Origin: Halovivax sp.
GTDB taxonomy: Archaea > Halobacteriota > Halobacteria > Halobacteriales > Natrialbaceae
Assembly: GCA_007119345.1 (NCBI GenBank)
Contig: SKPV01000260.1
Coordinates: 1 to 9,112 of the forward strand
DNA: 9,112 nt
Direction of reading: 5' to 3'
Part shown: positions 1-5,929 of the stretch, one piece after another
Numbering within the stretch: the stretch's first letter is position 1
Layout of the letters: every line of letters begins with the position of its first letter
Notes under the pieces: generated by a model
What the model saw: the letters and a program-made list of their open reading frames with translations, nothing else
Database searches by the model: none
Told to the model about the DNA's origin: nothing
Translations under genes and position numbers: made by a program

Positions 1-140
1 CCCGCCTAACGCGCAGCAAGCAGCCCGCCTAACGCGCAGCAAGCAGCCCGCCTAACGCGCAGCAAGCGGCCCGCCTCACCTGCCAAAAAGCGACCCGCCT
101 AACGCGCGGCAAGCGACCCACCCGACCTGCCAGCGAACGG
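1..140. repeat. 23-bp tandem repeat array, continuing past the left edge
   Basis: The unit starts CCCGCCTAACGCG and is 23 bp long. Copies lie at 1-23, 24-46 (identical to the first), 47-69 (one change) and 94-116 (a few changes). A divergent 24-nt copy lies at 70-93 and a decayed one at 117-140; these two share ACCTGCCA, so the array seems to mix two unit subtypes. Each good copy carries TAA on the plus strand and TAG on the minus strand. Because 23 is not a multiple of 3, these stops fall in all three frames of both strands within the first 55 bases, so the array is non-coding. There are no unique spacers, so it is not a CRISPR array. The left end is outside the window. Confidence 0.93.
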
Positions 141-323
141 CCACGAGCATCCAACCCAACGTACGGACGGTTGGCACGGAGACTCCCGTATAGGGCCCAG
201 GAACGTCCTACGCCGGACCGTCGGGCGGACGGCCTCGAATCGGACGCGGCCGACCGGGCCGTCGTTCGGGGAACAACTCGATCCGTCCCACGGACGCGTT
301 TCCGGGTCGAATGCCGCGATACT
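141..323. other. Gene-free stretch upstream of the stress-protein promoter
   Basis: No convincing gene is visible here. The open frames that cross it lack family features and overlap the real stress-protein gene antisense or as an unlikely N-terminal extension. One weak inverted repeat is present, CCAACC at 151-156 and GGTTGG at 169-174 with a 12-nt loop. It could be a hairpin at the end of a transcript entering from the left, but it has no T-run and may be chance. Confidence 0.5.
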
Positions 324-330
324 GTTATTA
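324..330 (+). promoter_or_regulatory. Possible TATA element for the universal stress protein gene
   Basis: GTTATTA is the most AT-rich run in the local GC-rich sequence. It is centred about 36 nt before the ATG at 363 and about 18 nt before the alternative ATG at 345. With the usual archaeal spacing of about 26-27 nt to the transcription start, transcription would begin near 353. That leaves roughly a 10-nt leader for the ATG at 363 and would exclude the ATG at 345. Inferred from spacing only. Confidence 0.4.
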
Positions 331-362
331 CGGTGGCCGTTAGTATGATACCACATCACACG

Positions 363-848
363 ATGTACGATCGGATCCTCGTACCCACCGACGGCTCCGT
401 GGAGGTCGAGCGCGCCGTCGAGCACGCGCTCGACTTGGCGCGCAGCCACGACGCCGCGATCAGAACGGTCTACGTGGTGAACGCGGCTAACTACGGCGGC
501 CTCCCGATGGAGACGGCGTGGGACGGAATCGGGGACGCCCTGCGAGACGAGGGATCAGCGGCGGTCGAGCGGGTCGAGGAACTCATCGCCGAGCGGGCCC
601 CCGATCTCGTGGTCGAGACGACGGTTCGCGAGGGATCGCCGAGCCGAGTCATCGTCGAAGAAGCGCAAACGAGCGACTGCGACCTCGTCGTGATGGGGAC
701 CCACGGCCGCGGCGGGATCGACCGACTCCTCCTCGGCAGCGTCACCGAGCGCGTCGTCCGGACCTCGCCGATCCCCGTACTGACCGTCCGCGTCGGAACG
801 CAATCGGCGACGGAATCGAAGAGGGAGCCGATTGCGCGCGTGGACTGA
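363..848 (+). CDS. Universal stress protein (UspA family), single domain
   Basis: A 161-residue protein, normal for a one-domain USP. It begins MYDRILVPTDGS, the typical first beta strand with the nucleotide-contacting Asp10. Near the C-terminus G112-T-H-G115, nine residues, then G125-S126 exactly fit the G-2X-G-9X-G(S/T) signature of ATP-binding USPs (MjUSP type). It is therefore likely a cytosolic ATP-binding stress or signalling protein, usually a dimer; its target cannot be told from sequence. The ATG at 363 is preferred because the conserved fold starts there and the TATA-like run at 324-330 is too close to the ATG at 345, which would add MIPHHT. A much longer upstream reading to 171 lacks family similarity. 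The gene stands alone on its strand and converges on birA, with about 105 nt between the two stops. Confidence 0.92.
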   Translation: MYDRILVPTDGSVEVERAVEHALDLARSHDAAIRTVYVVNAANYGGLPMETAWDGIGDALRDEGSAAVERVEELIAERAPDLVVETTVREGSPSRVIVEEAQTSDCDLVVMGTHGRGGIDRLLLGSVTERVVRTSPIPVLTVRVGTQSATESKREPIARVD

Positions 849-953
849 GTCGGACCGTACGGATATCTCGGCGGCGTCCGACGAGGCGGAGATCGGTGAG
901 GTTGTGCACCGGAGAACGACGCGTCTGGAGTGGTGACGATCGTCCGGAGACCC

Positions 954-1892
954 TCAGGCGGGACGCAAGTGTTCGCAGTCCCCGGCCGTCACCGTGACCC
1001 GACCGTCTTCCGTCTCCACGATCAGCGCGCCGAACTCGGTTACGTCGACGGCTCGACCCTCGATCGCTTCGTCCGGGAGCGTCACCCGGACCCGTCGATC
1101 GAGCGTCAGCGCCAATTCCCGCCAGCGCCCGACCGTGGCGTCCAGGTCCGAGCGCCGCTCGTAGAAGCGCTCGAGCAGCCGCTGGACGAACGTCCGGCGG
1201 TCGACGTCGCCGGATTCGGCGCGGAGGCTGGTCGCGCCGTCGGGGAGACTCTCGGCGTCGAGGTTCGCGTTCAGGCCGACGCCGCAGACGAGCCAGTCCA
1301 CGCGGTCGGTCTCCCCTTCCATCTCAGTGAGGATTCCGGCGAGCTTGCGGTACCCGCGGTCGACGTCCGCCGGAACGACCACGTCGTTGGGCCACTTGAT
1401 CCGCGCGTCGACGCCGGCCTCGCGGGCGGTCGCCGCCGTCGCCACCGCCGCCGCGAGGGTGAAAAGCGGCGCGCGGGCGGGCGGCACGTCGGGTCGACAG
1501 ACGATGCTGAGCCACACGCCGCCGGCGGGCGACGCCCACTCGCGGTCGAGCCGACCTCGACCGCCGATTTGCTCGTCGGCGACGACCACGAGATCGGCCG
1601 CGCCGTCGGCGGCGAGTTCTCGAGCGCGCGCGTTCGTACTCTCGATCGCGTCGTGGTACTCGACCTCGAACGGCGCGTCGAGACCGTACTCGATCGTCGC
1701 CGCGTCGTAGCCCGTCACGTCGGCCAGGACGTACCCGGCCGGACCGCCCTCGATCTCGAAGCCCGCCTCCCGGAGCGCCTCGACGTGCTTCCAGACGGCC
1801 GCCCGCGAGACGTCCAGCGCGTCGGCGATCTCGGGACCGGTGACCGGTCCGCCCGCGAGGGACTCGAGGACCGCCCGTCGCGTCTCGTTCAT
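954..1892 (-). CDS. birA: BirA: biotin--[acetyl-CoA-carboxylase] ligase with N-terminal HTH repressor domain
   Basis: A 312-residue bifunctional BirA. Residues 1-60 form a winged HTH (GPEIADALDVSRAAVWKHVE), which in this family binds biotin operators when biotinyl-AMP is bound. The catalytic domain follows: ESTN at 84-87, the biotinyl-AMP loop GGRGR at 110-114, the KWPNDV motif at 166-171 with the family's substrate-binding lysine K166, and GVGLNAN at 204-210. A small C-terminal SH3-like domain covers about 260-312. It makes biotinyl-AMP from biotin and ATP and attaches biotin to a carrier-protein lysine, in haloarchaea probably that of acyl-CoA carboxylases. The ATG at 1892 is chosen because the HTH starts directly after it. 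The open frame extends 21 codons further (to 1955), but those residues are Arg-rich and atypical. It lies 90 nt after the membrane-protein gene on the same strand. Which genes it represses cannot be seen here. Confidence 0.94.
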   Translation of the reverse strand: MNETRRAVLESLAGGPVTGPEIADALDVSRAAVWKHVEALREAGFEIEGGPAGYVLADVTGYDAATIEYGLDAPFEVEYHDAIESTNARARELAADGAADLVVVADEQIGGRGRLDREWASPAGGVWLSIVCRPDVPPARAPLFTLAAAVATAATAREAGVDARIKWPNDVVVPADVDRGYRKLAGILTEMEGETDRVDWLVCGVGLNANLDAESLPDGATSLRAESGDVDRRTFVQRLLERFYERRSDLDATVGRWRELALTLDRRVRVTLPDEAIEGRAVDVTEFGALIVETEDGRVTVTAGDCEHLRPA

Positions 1893-1916
1893 GTGAGCGT
1901 GCGAGGGCTCGACCAC

Positions 1917-1924
1917 CTTCAATC
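1917..1924 (-). promoter_or_regulatory. Weak TATA-like element before birA
   Basis: On the minus strand the run GATTGAAG is centred about 28 nt upstream of the birA ATG at 1892, the right place for a leaderless promoter. It is a poor match to a haloarchaeal TATA box, so birA could instead be transcribed by read-through from tyrS and the membrane-protein gene. Spacing is the only support. Confidence 0.3.
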
Positions 1925-1982
1925 GGCCGGGTCGGCGTTTCAGGTTGCGTGCCAAGGGCGGCGAGCACCGTCTCGCGGTCGG

Positions 1983-2558
1983 TCAGCGGTCGCGGACGAA
2001 GAGGACCGCGAGCAGAACGAACAGTGCCAGTTCCGTCAGGATCGCCGCCAGCGCCCACGGATCGCCGGCGAGGTGCGCCACGACCATCTCGTGGGCCGGG
2101 GCGTCGTGGTGATGAGCCTCGCGACCCGGAAGAAACGCCCCGTGACCGAAGTAGTGCCAGGCGACGTATCCGAGCACGTACGTCCACACGAGGACCATAC
2201 CGGCGGCGTAGATCGGTCGTCGGGGCGCGCCCATCGCGACGGCGTTGACGCCGGCGATGATCGCGATCGCGGACAGGACGAACGCGAGCGGCCGGGGGTG
2301 AGTCGATAGCAACGTCGGATCCGCCGCCAGCAGCTCGACCAGTCGGAGGAATCCGAGATCCGGATGGAAGAGGTGGATGGCAGCGACGGCGAACGCCAGT
2401 CCGGCCGCGACGTACCGGAGTCGCTCGACCGCCGCCAGCGAGCGCCAGTCGACCGCTCGGGACTCCCCGCCCGCGTCAACCCCGCGGCCGTCCCCGCCCC
2501 GGGTTCCGGTCCCCGGACCGTCTCCGCCGCCCGCGTCCGTCCCGTGGCGCTCGCTCAT
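1983..2558 (-). CDS. Uncharacterised four-helix membrane protein with His-rich loop
   Basis: I do not recognise the family. The 191-residue protein starts with about 40 Gly/Asp-rich, probably disordered residues. Four hydrophobic segments follow at roughly 48-66, 90-110, 114-136 and 168-187, and it ends with the charged tail VRDR. Between helices 3 and 4 is a His-rich stretch: H135, H139, H149-H151, H156 and H162. H62 and H65 lie at the end of helix 1, and H87 before helix 2. This pattern could bind a metal or heme, but no known motif is complete. The ATG at 2558 is 4 nt after the tyrS stop, so it is very probably co-transcribed with tyrS. No strong Shine-Dalgarno is visible. Long hydrophobic helices and haloarchaeal acidic loops argue that it is real; the function is unknown. 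Confidence 0.78.
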   Translation of the reverse strand: MSERHGTDAGGGDGPGTGTRGGDGRGVDAGGESRAVDWRSLAAVERLRYVAAGLAFAVAAIHLFHPDLGFLRLVELLAADPTLLSTHPRPLAFVLSAIAIIAGVNAVAMGAPRRPIYAAGMVLVWTYVLGYVAWHYFGHGAFLPGREAHHHDAPAHEMVVAHLAGDPWALAAILTELALFVLLAVLFVRDR

Positions 2559-2562
2559 CGGC

Positions 2563-3543
2563 TCATCCGCTCAGTTCCCGGAGCGCCTCCCGACCCGGTT
2601 CGATCAGCTCGTTCAGGTAGCTCGCCAGCGTTGACTTTGCATCGGCGGGGTGGAGCTCGCCGACGTCCAAGTCGTCGGCGAGATCGTCGTAGCGCTCGTA
2701 GGTAACGTTTCCACCGTACTGATCGGGGCGTTCGACCGTCACCGACTCGAATCGCGGGAACACGTGGTACTCGAACAGCTCGAGGACGGGATTCTCGAGG
2801 TCGCCCTCCGGATCGCGCTCGGGCGGACAGAACGCCGAGTTGACCTTCTCCTCGAGGTCCGCGGCTGAATCCTCCATGGAGATGGTGACGCCCTCGCTCG
2901 AGGACATCTTCCCCTCCCCCGACGTGAGGTCGGCGACGATCGGCGTGTGGATCGCCGGCCGGACGTCGTAGCCCAGGTCGGGTAGCTCCTCGCGGGCGAG
3001 CATGTGCACCTTCCGTTGGTCCAGCCCGCCGACGGCGAGGTCGAGGTCGAGGTACTCGATGTCGAGCGCCTGCATCAGCGGGTAGAGGACGTGGCTGACC
3101 GTCGCGGTCTCCCCGCCCTGAATCTCCGCCATCGCGCGTTGGGCCCGGTTCAGCGAGGTCGAGAGCGCCATCTCGTGGAGATCGAGCACGAAGTCCTCTT
3201 CGAGCTGGTACTCGGAGCCGTAGACGAACTCGGTCCGGTCCTCGTCGAGCCCGTAGGCGAGGAACTGGGCTCGCATCCGTTCGGCGGTCTCGCGGATCTC
3301 CTCGAACGTCCCCTTGCCGTTCAGGTAGGCGTGGACGTCGGCCAGGAGCACGACGACCTCCATCCCCGCGTCCTGGAGGTCGATGAGCTTGTTCGCCGTC
3401 AGGAGGTGCCCGATGTGGAGTACGCCGGAGGGCTCGTAGCCGACGTAGGCGCGCTTTTCCGCGGGAGCTTCGGCCAGCTCGCGCACCTCCTCGTCAGTGA
3501 CCACCTCCTCGGCGTTTCGGGTGATCAGCTCGTATGCGTCCAT
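2563..3543 (-). CDS. tyrS: Tyrosyl-tRNA synthetase (archaeal/eukaryotic type)
   Basis: A 326-residue class I synthetase that charges tRNA-Tyr with tyrosine using ATP in the cytosol. The Rossmann signature HIGH is at 43-46 and KMSSS at 212-216. Tyrosine-pocket residues line up with the Methanocaldococcus jannaschii enzyme: Y33 in AYVGYEPSG, Y154/Q158/D161 in YPLMQALDIEY, and Q176 in GGLDQRK. Archaeal TyrRS are short, about 305-330 residues, and lack the bacterial S4-like tail, as here. The ATG at 3543 is chosen because it precedes the conserved N-terminus and lies 27 nt after a good TATA element. An open frame upstream to 3798 only reads through the repeat array. tyrS follows the ligase gene after a 251-nt gap and seems to head its own unit with the membrane-protein gene, 4 nt downstream. 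Confidence 0.97.
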   Translation of the reverse strand: MDAYELITRNAEEVVTDEEVRELAEAPAEKRAYVGYEPSGVLHIGHLLTANKLIDLQDAGMEVVVLLADVHAYLNGKGTFEEIRETAERMRAQFLAYGLDEDRTEFVYGSEYQLEEDFVLDLHEMALSTSLNRAQRAMAEIQGGETATVSHVLYPLMQALDIEYLDLDLAVGGLDQRKVHMLAREELPDLGYDVRPAIHTPIVADLTSGEGKMSSSEGVTISMEDSAADLEEKVNSAFCPPERDPEGDLENPVLELFEYHVFPRFESVTVERPDQYGGNVTYERYDDLADDLDVGELHPADAKSTLASYLNELIEPGREALRELSG

Positions 3544-3566
3544 GTGTGTGTCGAACCGGCGGACCG

Positions 3567-3573
3567 ATTTATG
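3567..3573 (-). promoter_or_regulatory. TATA element of the tyrS promoter
   Basis: The minus strand reads CATAAAT, clearly AT-rich in a GC-rich region and centred 27 nt before the tyrS ATG at 3543. This spacing predicts a transcript starting at or within a few bases of the ATG, that is, leaderless. The element lies past the ligase-end repeat array, so tyrS has a promoter separate from the ligase gene. Confidence 0.6.
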
Positions 3574-3660
3574 ACTTCTCAAACGTGAATTCGTCCGGGG
3601 CGAGGCGGGCGCCGAATCCGAGTTCCGATGATCGGGCCACCGATCTCTCGTTTGAGGAGC

Positions 3661-3818
3661 CGTTCGACCCGCCCTCCCGAAGTCGCTCTCCCGCGAGGCG
3701 CTCGACCCGCCCGCCCGAAGTCGCTCCCGCGAGGCGCTCGACTCGCCCGCTCGAAGTCGCTCTCCCGCGAGGCGCTCGACCCACCCACCCGAACTCACTC
3801 TCCCGCGAGGCGCTCGAC
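3661..3818 (-). repeat. 36-38-bp tandem repeat made of the ligase gene 3' end
   Basis: An 18-bp core (plus-strand start TCCCGCGAGG) occurs exactly four times: 3801-3818, 3763-3780, 3725-3742 and 3689-3706, at steps of 38, 38 and 36 bp. The first copy is inside the ligase gene and encodes its last residues VERLAG. The other three lie after the stop. The linkers are also similar (CGAAGTCGCTC or close variants). A degraded fifth unit runs from about 3661. In the ligase copy the linker carries the TGA stop (3795-3797), whereas the other copies have CGA at that place. The array is therefore a tandem duplication across a gene end, not a run of independent sites. Confidence 0.93.
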
Positions 3819-5630
3819 CCGTTCGACCGTATCGGCGCCCTGCGGATCCAGATCGTCGCGAACGGTCACGAACCGTGGAAACCGAAGCGCGTAGCCGGAT
3901 TCGTAGGTCGGCGAGCGCTGGATCTCCTCGTAACCGACCTCGAACACGACGGCGGGGTCGAGATCGACCTCCTGGCCAGCTTCGGCCTCGACGTGCGGTT
4001 CGAGCAGGTCGGTCAACTCCGCGAGCTGCTCGTCCGAGATGCCCGTCGCGACCTTACCGATCGTCGCGTAGTCGTCGCCGTCACGGACGGAGAGTTCGAA
4101 CGTCCCGAGAAACGTGGCTCGGCGTCCCTCACCCCACTCGGCGCCCGTCACGACGAGATCGAGCGTCTCGACGTCGGGCTTGCGCTTGAGCCACTGCTTG
4201 CCGCGACGCCCTGGAGAGTACGCCGAGCCCGGGTCCTTGAGCATGATCCCCTCGTGGCCCGCGTCGAGGGCCTCGGCGTCGATCGACTCGATCTCGTCCG
4301 GGTCGTCGGTGATCCACAGCAGCGACAGTCCCTCGACCTCCTCGGCCGGGGAGTCATCCGCGGCCCGAACGGCGTCCCCGGCGTCGCCGGTACCCGCGTC
4401 GCCGGAATCCGCGTCGCCGGAATCCGCATCGCCGGAACCCGAAACGCCGCCCCGTAGAAGACGTTCGAGCCTGTCGTGTCGTGCGGTCAGCGGTTGGTCG
4501 AGTAAATCGTCGCCGTCCGCGTGCAGGCAGTCGAAGAAGACCGGCCGGACCTCGACGTCCTCCCTCGCTTTCGCCACGTCGTGTTTGCGTCGAAACCGCC
4601 GGAGGACCTCCTGGAACGGAAGGGGATCGCCGGATTCTTCGATCGCCACGACCTCGCCGTCCAAAATCGCCGGGACGTCCAGCGTCTCCTCGGCGAACTC
4701 GACGACTTCCGGGAGGGCGGCCGTCACGTCCTCCATGTTGCGAGAGAAGACGCCGATCTCGCCGACGGCAGCCTCGCTTCCCTCACCGGCGCCGTCGTCG
4801 CTTTCACGGAACGGCTCGCCGCAGTGTAGTTGAATGCGCGCGCCGTCGTACTTCCACTCGACCGCGGCTTCCGGCCACGCTTCCAGCGCCTCGGTCACGG
4901 AACCCGCCTGCGCGAGCATGGCCTGCACGGGGCGACCGATCTCCAGCTCGACCGCCTCGAGTCCGGCGTCCCCCTCCGCTCGCGCGATCTCGGCGACGTG
5001 TCCGTAGTCGTTAGAGACCTGGAGCGCCCGCTCGACGTCCTCGACCGGGACGTCGAACGCCCCCGCAATCGCGTCCCTGACCGTCCCCTCACCGACGCCG
5101 ATGCGCATCTCCTCGAGGACGAGCCGCGCCAGGTACCGCGCTTCGTCGGGCGAGCAGCGGTTGAATAGCCCGAAAAGGAGGTCGACCTTCCGGTCCTGGC
5201 TGCCCGAGCCCCCGGCCGCCGCGACGTCGCACAGCGTCTCGTCGACGTCGGCGACCGCGAGCTCGCCACCCCCGGCGGCGTCCGAGCCGTCGGCGCCGCT
5301 CGCGAACGCGGCCAGTCCTTGCTGGCCGCCGAAATCGTAACTCGCCGCCACGTCGCCGATCTCGCCGATCTCGGCCAGCCGCGATTCGACGTCGTCGCGG
5401 CTCAGGTTCCGGCCGGCCGCGCGGGCGATCGCCTCGTGGCAGGCGCTCGGCCCGACGTCGAGTTTCCGGGACGACCACGCCGGAAAGACCCGTCCCTGAA
5501 CGAACCGCGCGACGACCGGGAGATCGTCCCCGGCGGTCCCGAACAGCTCCGCGACGAGGTCGACGATCTCCAGATCGGCCGGCTCGTCCTCGATCTCGCG
5601 GGCGCGATCGGCGAAGGCGGCGAACTCCAT
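3795..5630 (-). CDS. ligA: ATP-dependent DNA ligase (archaeal replicative/repair ligase)
   Basis: A 611-residue ligase that seals DNA nicks with ATP during replication and repair. An N-terminal DNA-binding domain covers about 1-230. Next is the adenylation domain, with motif I KYDGAR at 260-265 (nucleophile K260), motif III ILDGEVVA at 322-329, motif IV EGIMLKD at 460-466 and motif V WLKRKP at 480-485. A C-terminal OB fold runs from about 490 to 600. It is ATP-dependent, unlike the bacterial NAD-dependent enzyme also called LigA. A Gly/Asp/Ser insert at 397-419 sits between motifs III and IV and comes from a 15-bp tandem repeat. Smaller acidic inserts lie near 112-123 and 276-289. The ATG at 5630 is preferred over a GTG at 5654 (eight extra residues, MADAYPDT) because CTTAAG at 5657-5662 would overlap or abut that longer start but is well spaced for 5630. 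The last codons seed the downstream repeat array. It is divergent from the GCS2-like gene. Confidence 0.97.
   Translation of the reverse strand: MEFAAFADRAREIEDEPADLEIVDLVAELFGTAGDDLPVVARFVQGRVFPAWSSRKLDVGPSACHEAIARAAGRNLSRDDVESRLAEIGEIGDVAASYDFGGQQGLAAFASGADGSDAAGGGELAVADVDETLCDVAAAGGSGSQDRKVDLLFGLFNRCSPDEARYLARLVLEEMRIGVGEGTVRDAIAGAFDVPVEDVERALQVSNDYGHVAEIARAEGDAGLEAVELEIGRPVQAMLAQAGSVTEALEAWPEAAVEWKYDGARIQLHCGEPFRESDDGAGEGSEAAVGEIGVFSRNMEDVTAALPEVVEFAEETLDVPAILDGEVVAIEESGDPLPFQEVLRRFRRKHDVAKAREDVEVRPVFFDCLHADGDDLLDQPLTARHDRLERLLRGGVSGSGDADSGDADSGDAGTGDAGDAVRAADDSPAEEVEGLSLLWITDDPDEIESIDAEALDAGHEGIMLKDPGSAYSPGRRGKQWLKRKPDVETLDLVVTGAEWGEGRRATFLGTFELSVRDGDDYATIGKVATGISDEQLAELTDLLEPHVEAEAGQEVDLDPAVVFEVGYEEIQRSPTYESGYALRFPRFVTVRDDLDPQGADTVERVERLAGE
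4381..4440 (-). repeat. 15-bp in-frame tandem repeat inside the ligase gene
   Basis: Four consecutive 15-bp units lie at 4381-4395, 4396-4410, 4411-4425 and 4426-4440. The middle two are identical and the outer two differ at a few bases, with decayed sequence on both sides. In the ligase frame they give five-residue repeats of the GDADS/GDAGT type in a surface linker between ligase motifs III and IV. Because 15 is a multiple of 3, copy-number change keeps the frame. Confidence 0.93.
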
Positions 5631-5656
5631 CGTGTCGGGGTAGGCGTCGGCCACCT

Positions 5657-5662
5657 CTTAAG
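5657..5662 (-). promoter_or_regulatory. Probable TATA element for the DNA ligase gene
   Basis: CTTAAG, flanked as GCTTAAGAG on the minus strand, is centred about 29-30 nt before the ligase ATG at 5630, consistent with a leaderless or very short-leader transcript. It lies almost on top of the alternative GTG at 5654, so if this is the promoter that longer start could not be used. Confidence 0.5.
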
Positions 5663-5897
5663 CTATCCGTCATCGCACGTCCGGACGGAACGGGCCGGGG
5701 CGGACGGGGAGAACCCGAACGCACCAGCCGATCGTACCGAGCGAACATACTTTGCGGCCGGGTGGGAGCGTCTCTGCGACCCTGATGGCAGCTGGAAGGG
5801 AAGCGTCTCTGCGGCCCTGATGGCCGCCGGGAGGGAACGTCTTTGCGGCCCAGATGAAGCGTCTCGGGGCGAGCGGAACGACCGAGGCGCAGACGCA
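5663..5897. other. Divergent intergenic region between ligase and GCS2-like genes
   Basis: Most of the 299 nt between the two divergent start codons. It holds the 34-35-bp repeat at 5751-5863 and otherwise GC-rich sequence with no gene I can support. An 80-codon open frame on the minus strand (5663-5905) is built largely from the repeat and has low-complexity Ser/Arg/Pro/Ala composition without haloarchaeal acidic bias, so it is not called as a gene. Confidence 0.55.
5751..5863. repeat. 34-35-bp imperfect tandem repeat in a divergent promoter region
   Basis: Units run 5751-5772 (22 nt), 5773-5807 (35), 5808-5841 (34) and 5842-5863 (22). Each contains T(C/T)TGCG(G/A)CC and ends in CGTC, and the two long ones share CCTGATGGC. 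The recurring CGTCT lies at 5769, 5804, 5838 and 5860, giving steps of 35, 34 and 22 nt. The short units look like the same unit with 12-13 nt missing. The array sits about 90 nt from the ligase TATA-like element and about 35 nt from that of the GCS2-like gene. The sequence is unrelated to the other two intergenic arrays. Confidence 0.85.
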
Positions 5898-5906
5898 CCT
5901 TTCAAG
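5898..5906 (+). promoter_or_regulatory. Possible TATA element for the GCS2-like gene
   Basis: CCTTTCAAG contains TTTCAA at 5900-5905, the only AT-leaning run near the start, centred about 27 nt before the ATG at 5930. The spacing fits a leaderless haloarchaeal transcript; the match to a TATA box is moderate. Confidence 0.45.
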
Positions 5907-5929
5907 GGCGTGGTCGACGGACCTCCGGC

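Noticed and set aside
1..140. Possible CRISPR array from regular short repeats.
   Set aside because: Units are directly adjacent with no spacers, and no cas gene is nearby. The same holds for the arrays at 3661-3818 and 5751-5863.
171..362. A longer stress protein starting at 171 or at 345.
   Set aside because: The upstream residues are Arg-rich and not USP-like, and the TATA-like run at 324-330 lies inside the longest version and too close to the ATG at 345.
849..953. A terminator hairpin between the convergent stress-protein and birA genes.
   Set aside because: Only a 5-bp ATCTC/GAGAT pairing with a long loop is visible and there is no T-run, so it cannot be told from chance.
930..2309. 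A 459-codon plus-strand open frame over birA and the membrane-protein gene.
   Set aside because: It is antisense to two better-supported genes, has no recognisable domain and is made of low-complexity Arg/Val/Asp sequence.
3544..3798. An N-terminal extension of tyrS by 85 residues in the same frame.
   Set aside because: It translates the repeat array, lacks similarity to any TyrRS, and would start before the clear TATA element at 3567-3573.
5663..5905. An 80-codon minus-strand open frame between the divergent genes.
   Set aside because: It consists mainly of the tandem repeat, is basic and low in complexity, and would overlap the ligase promoter region. No homologous motif is seen.
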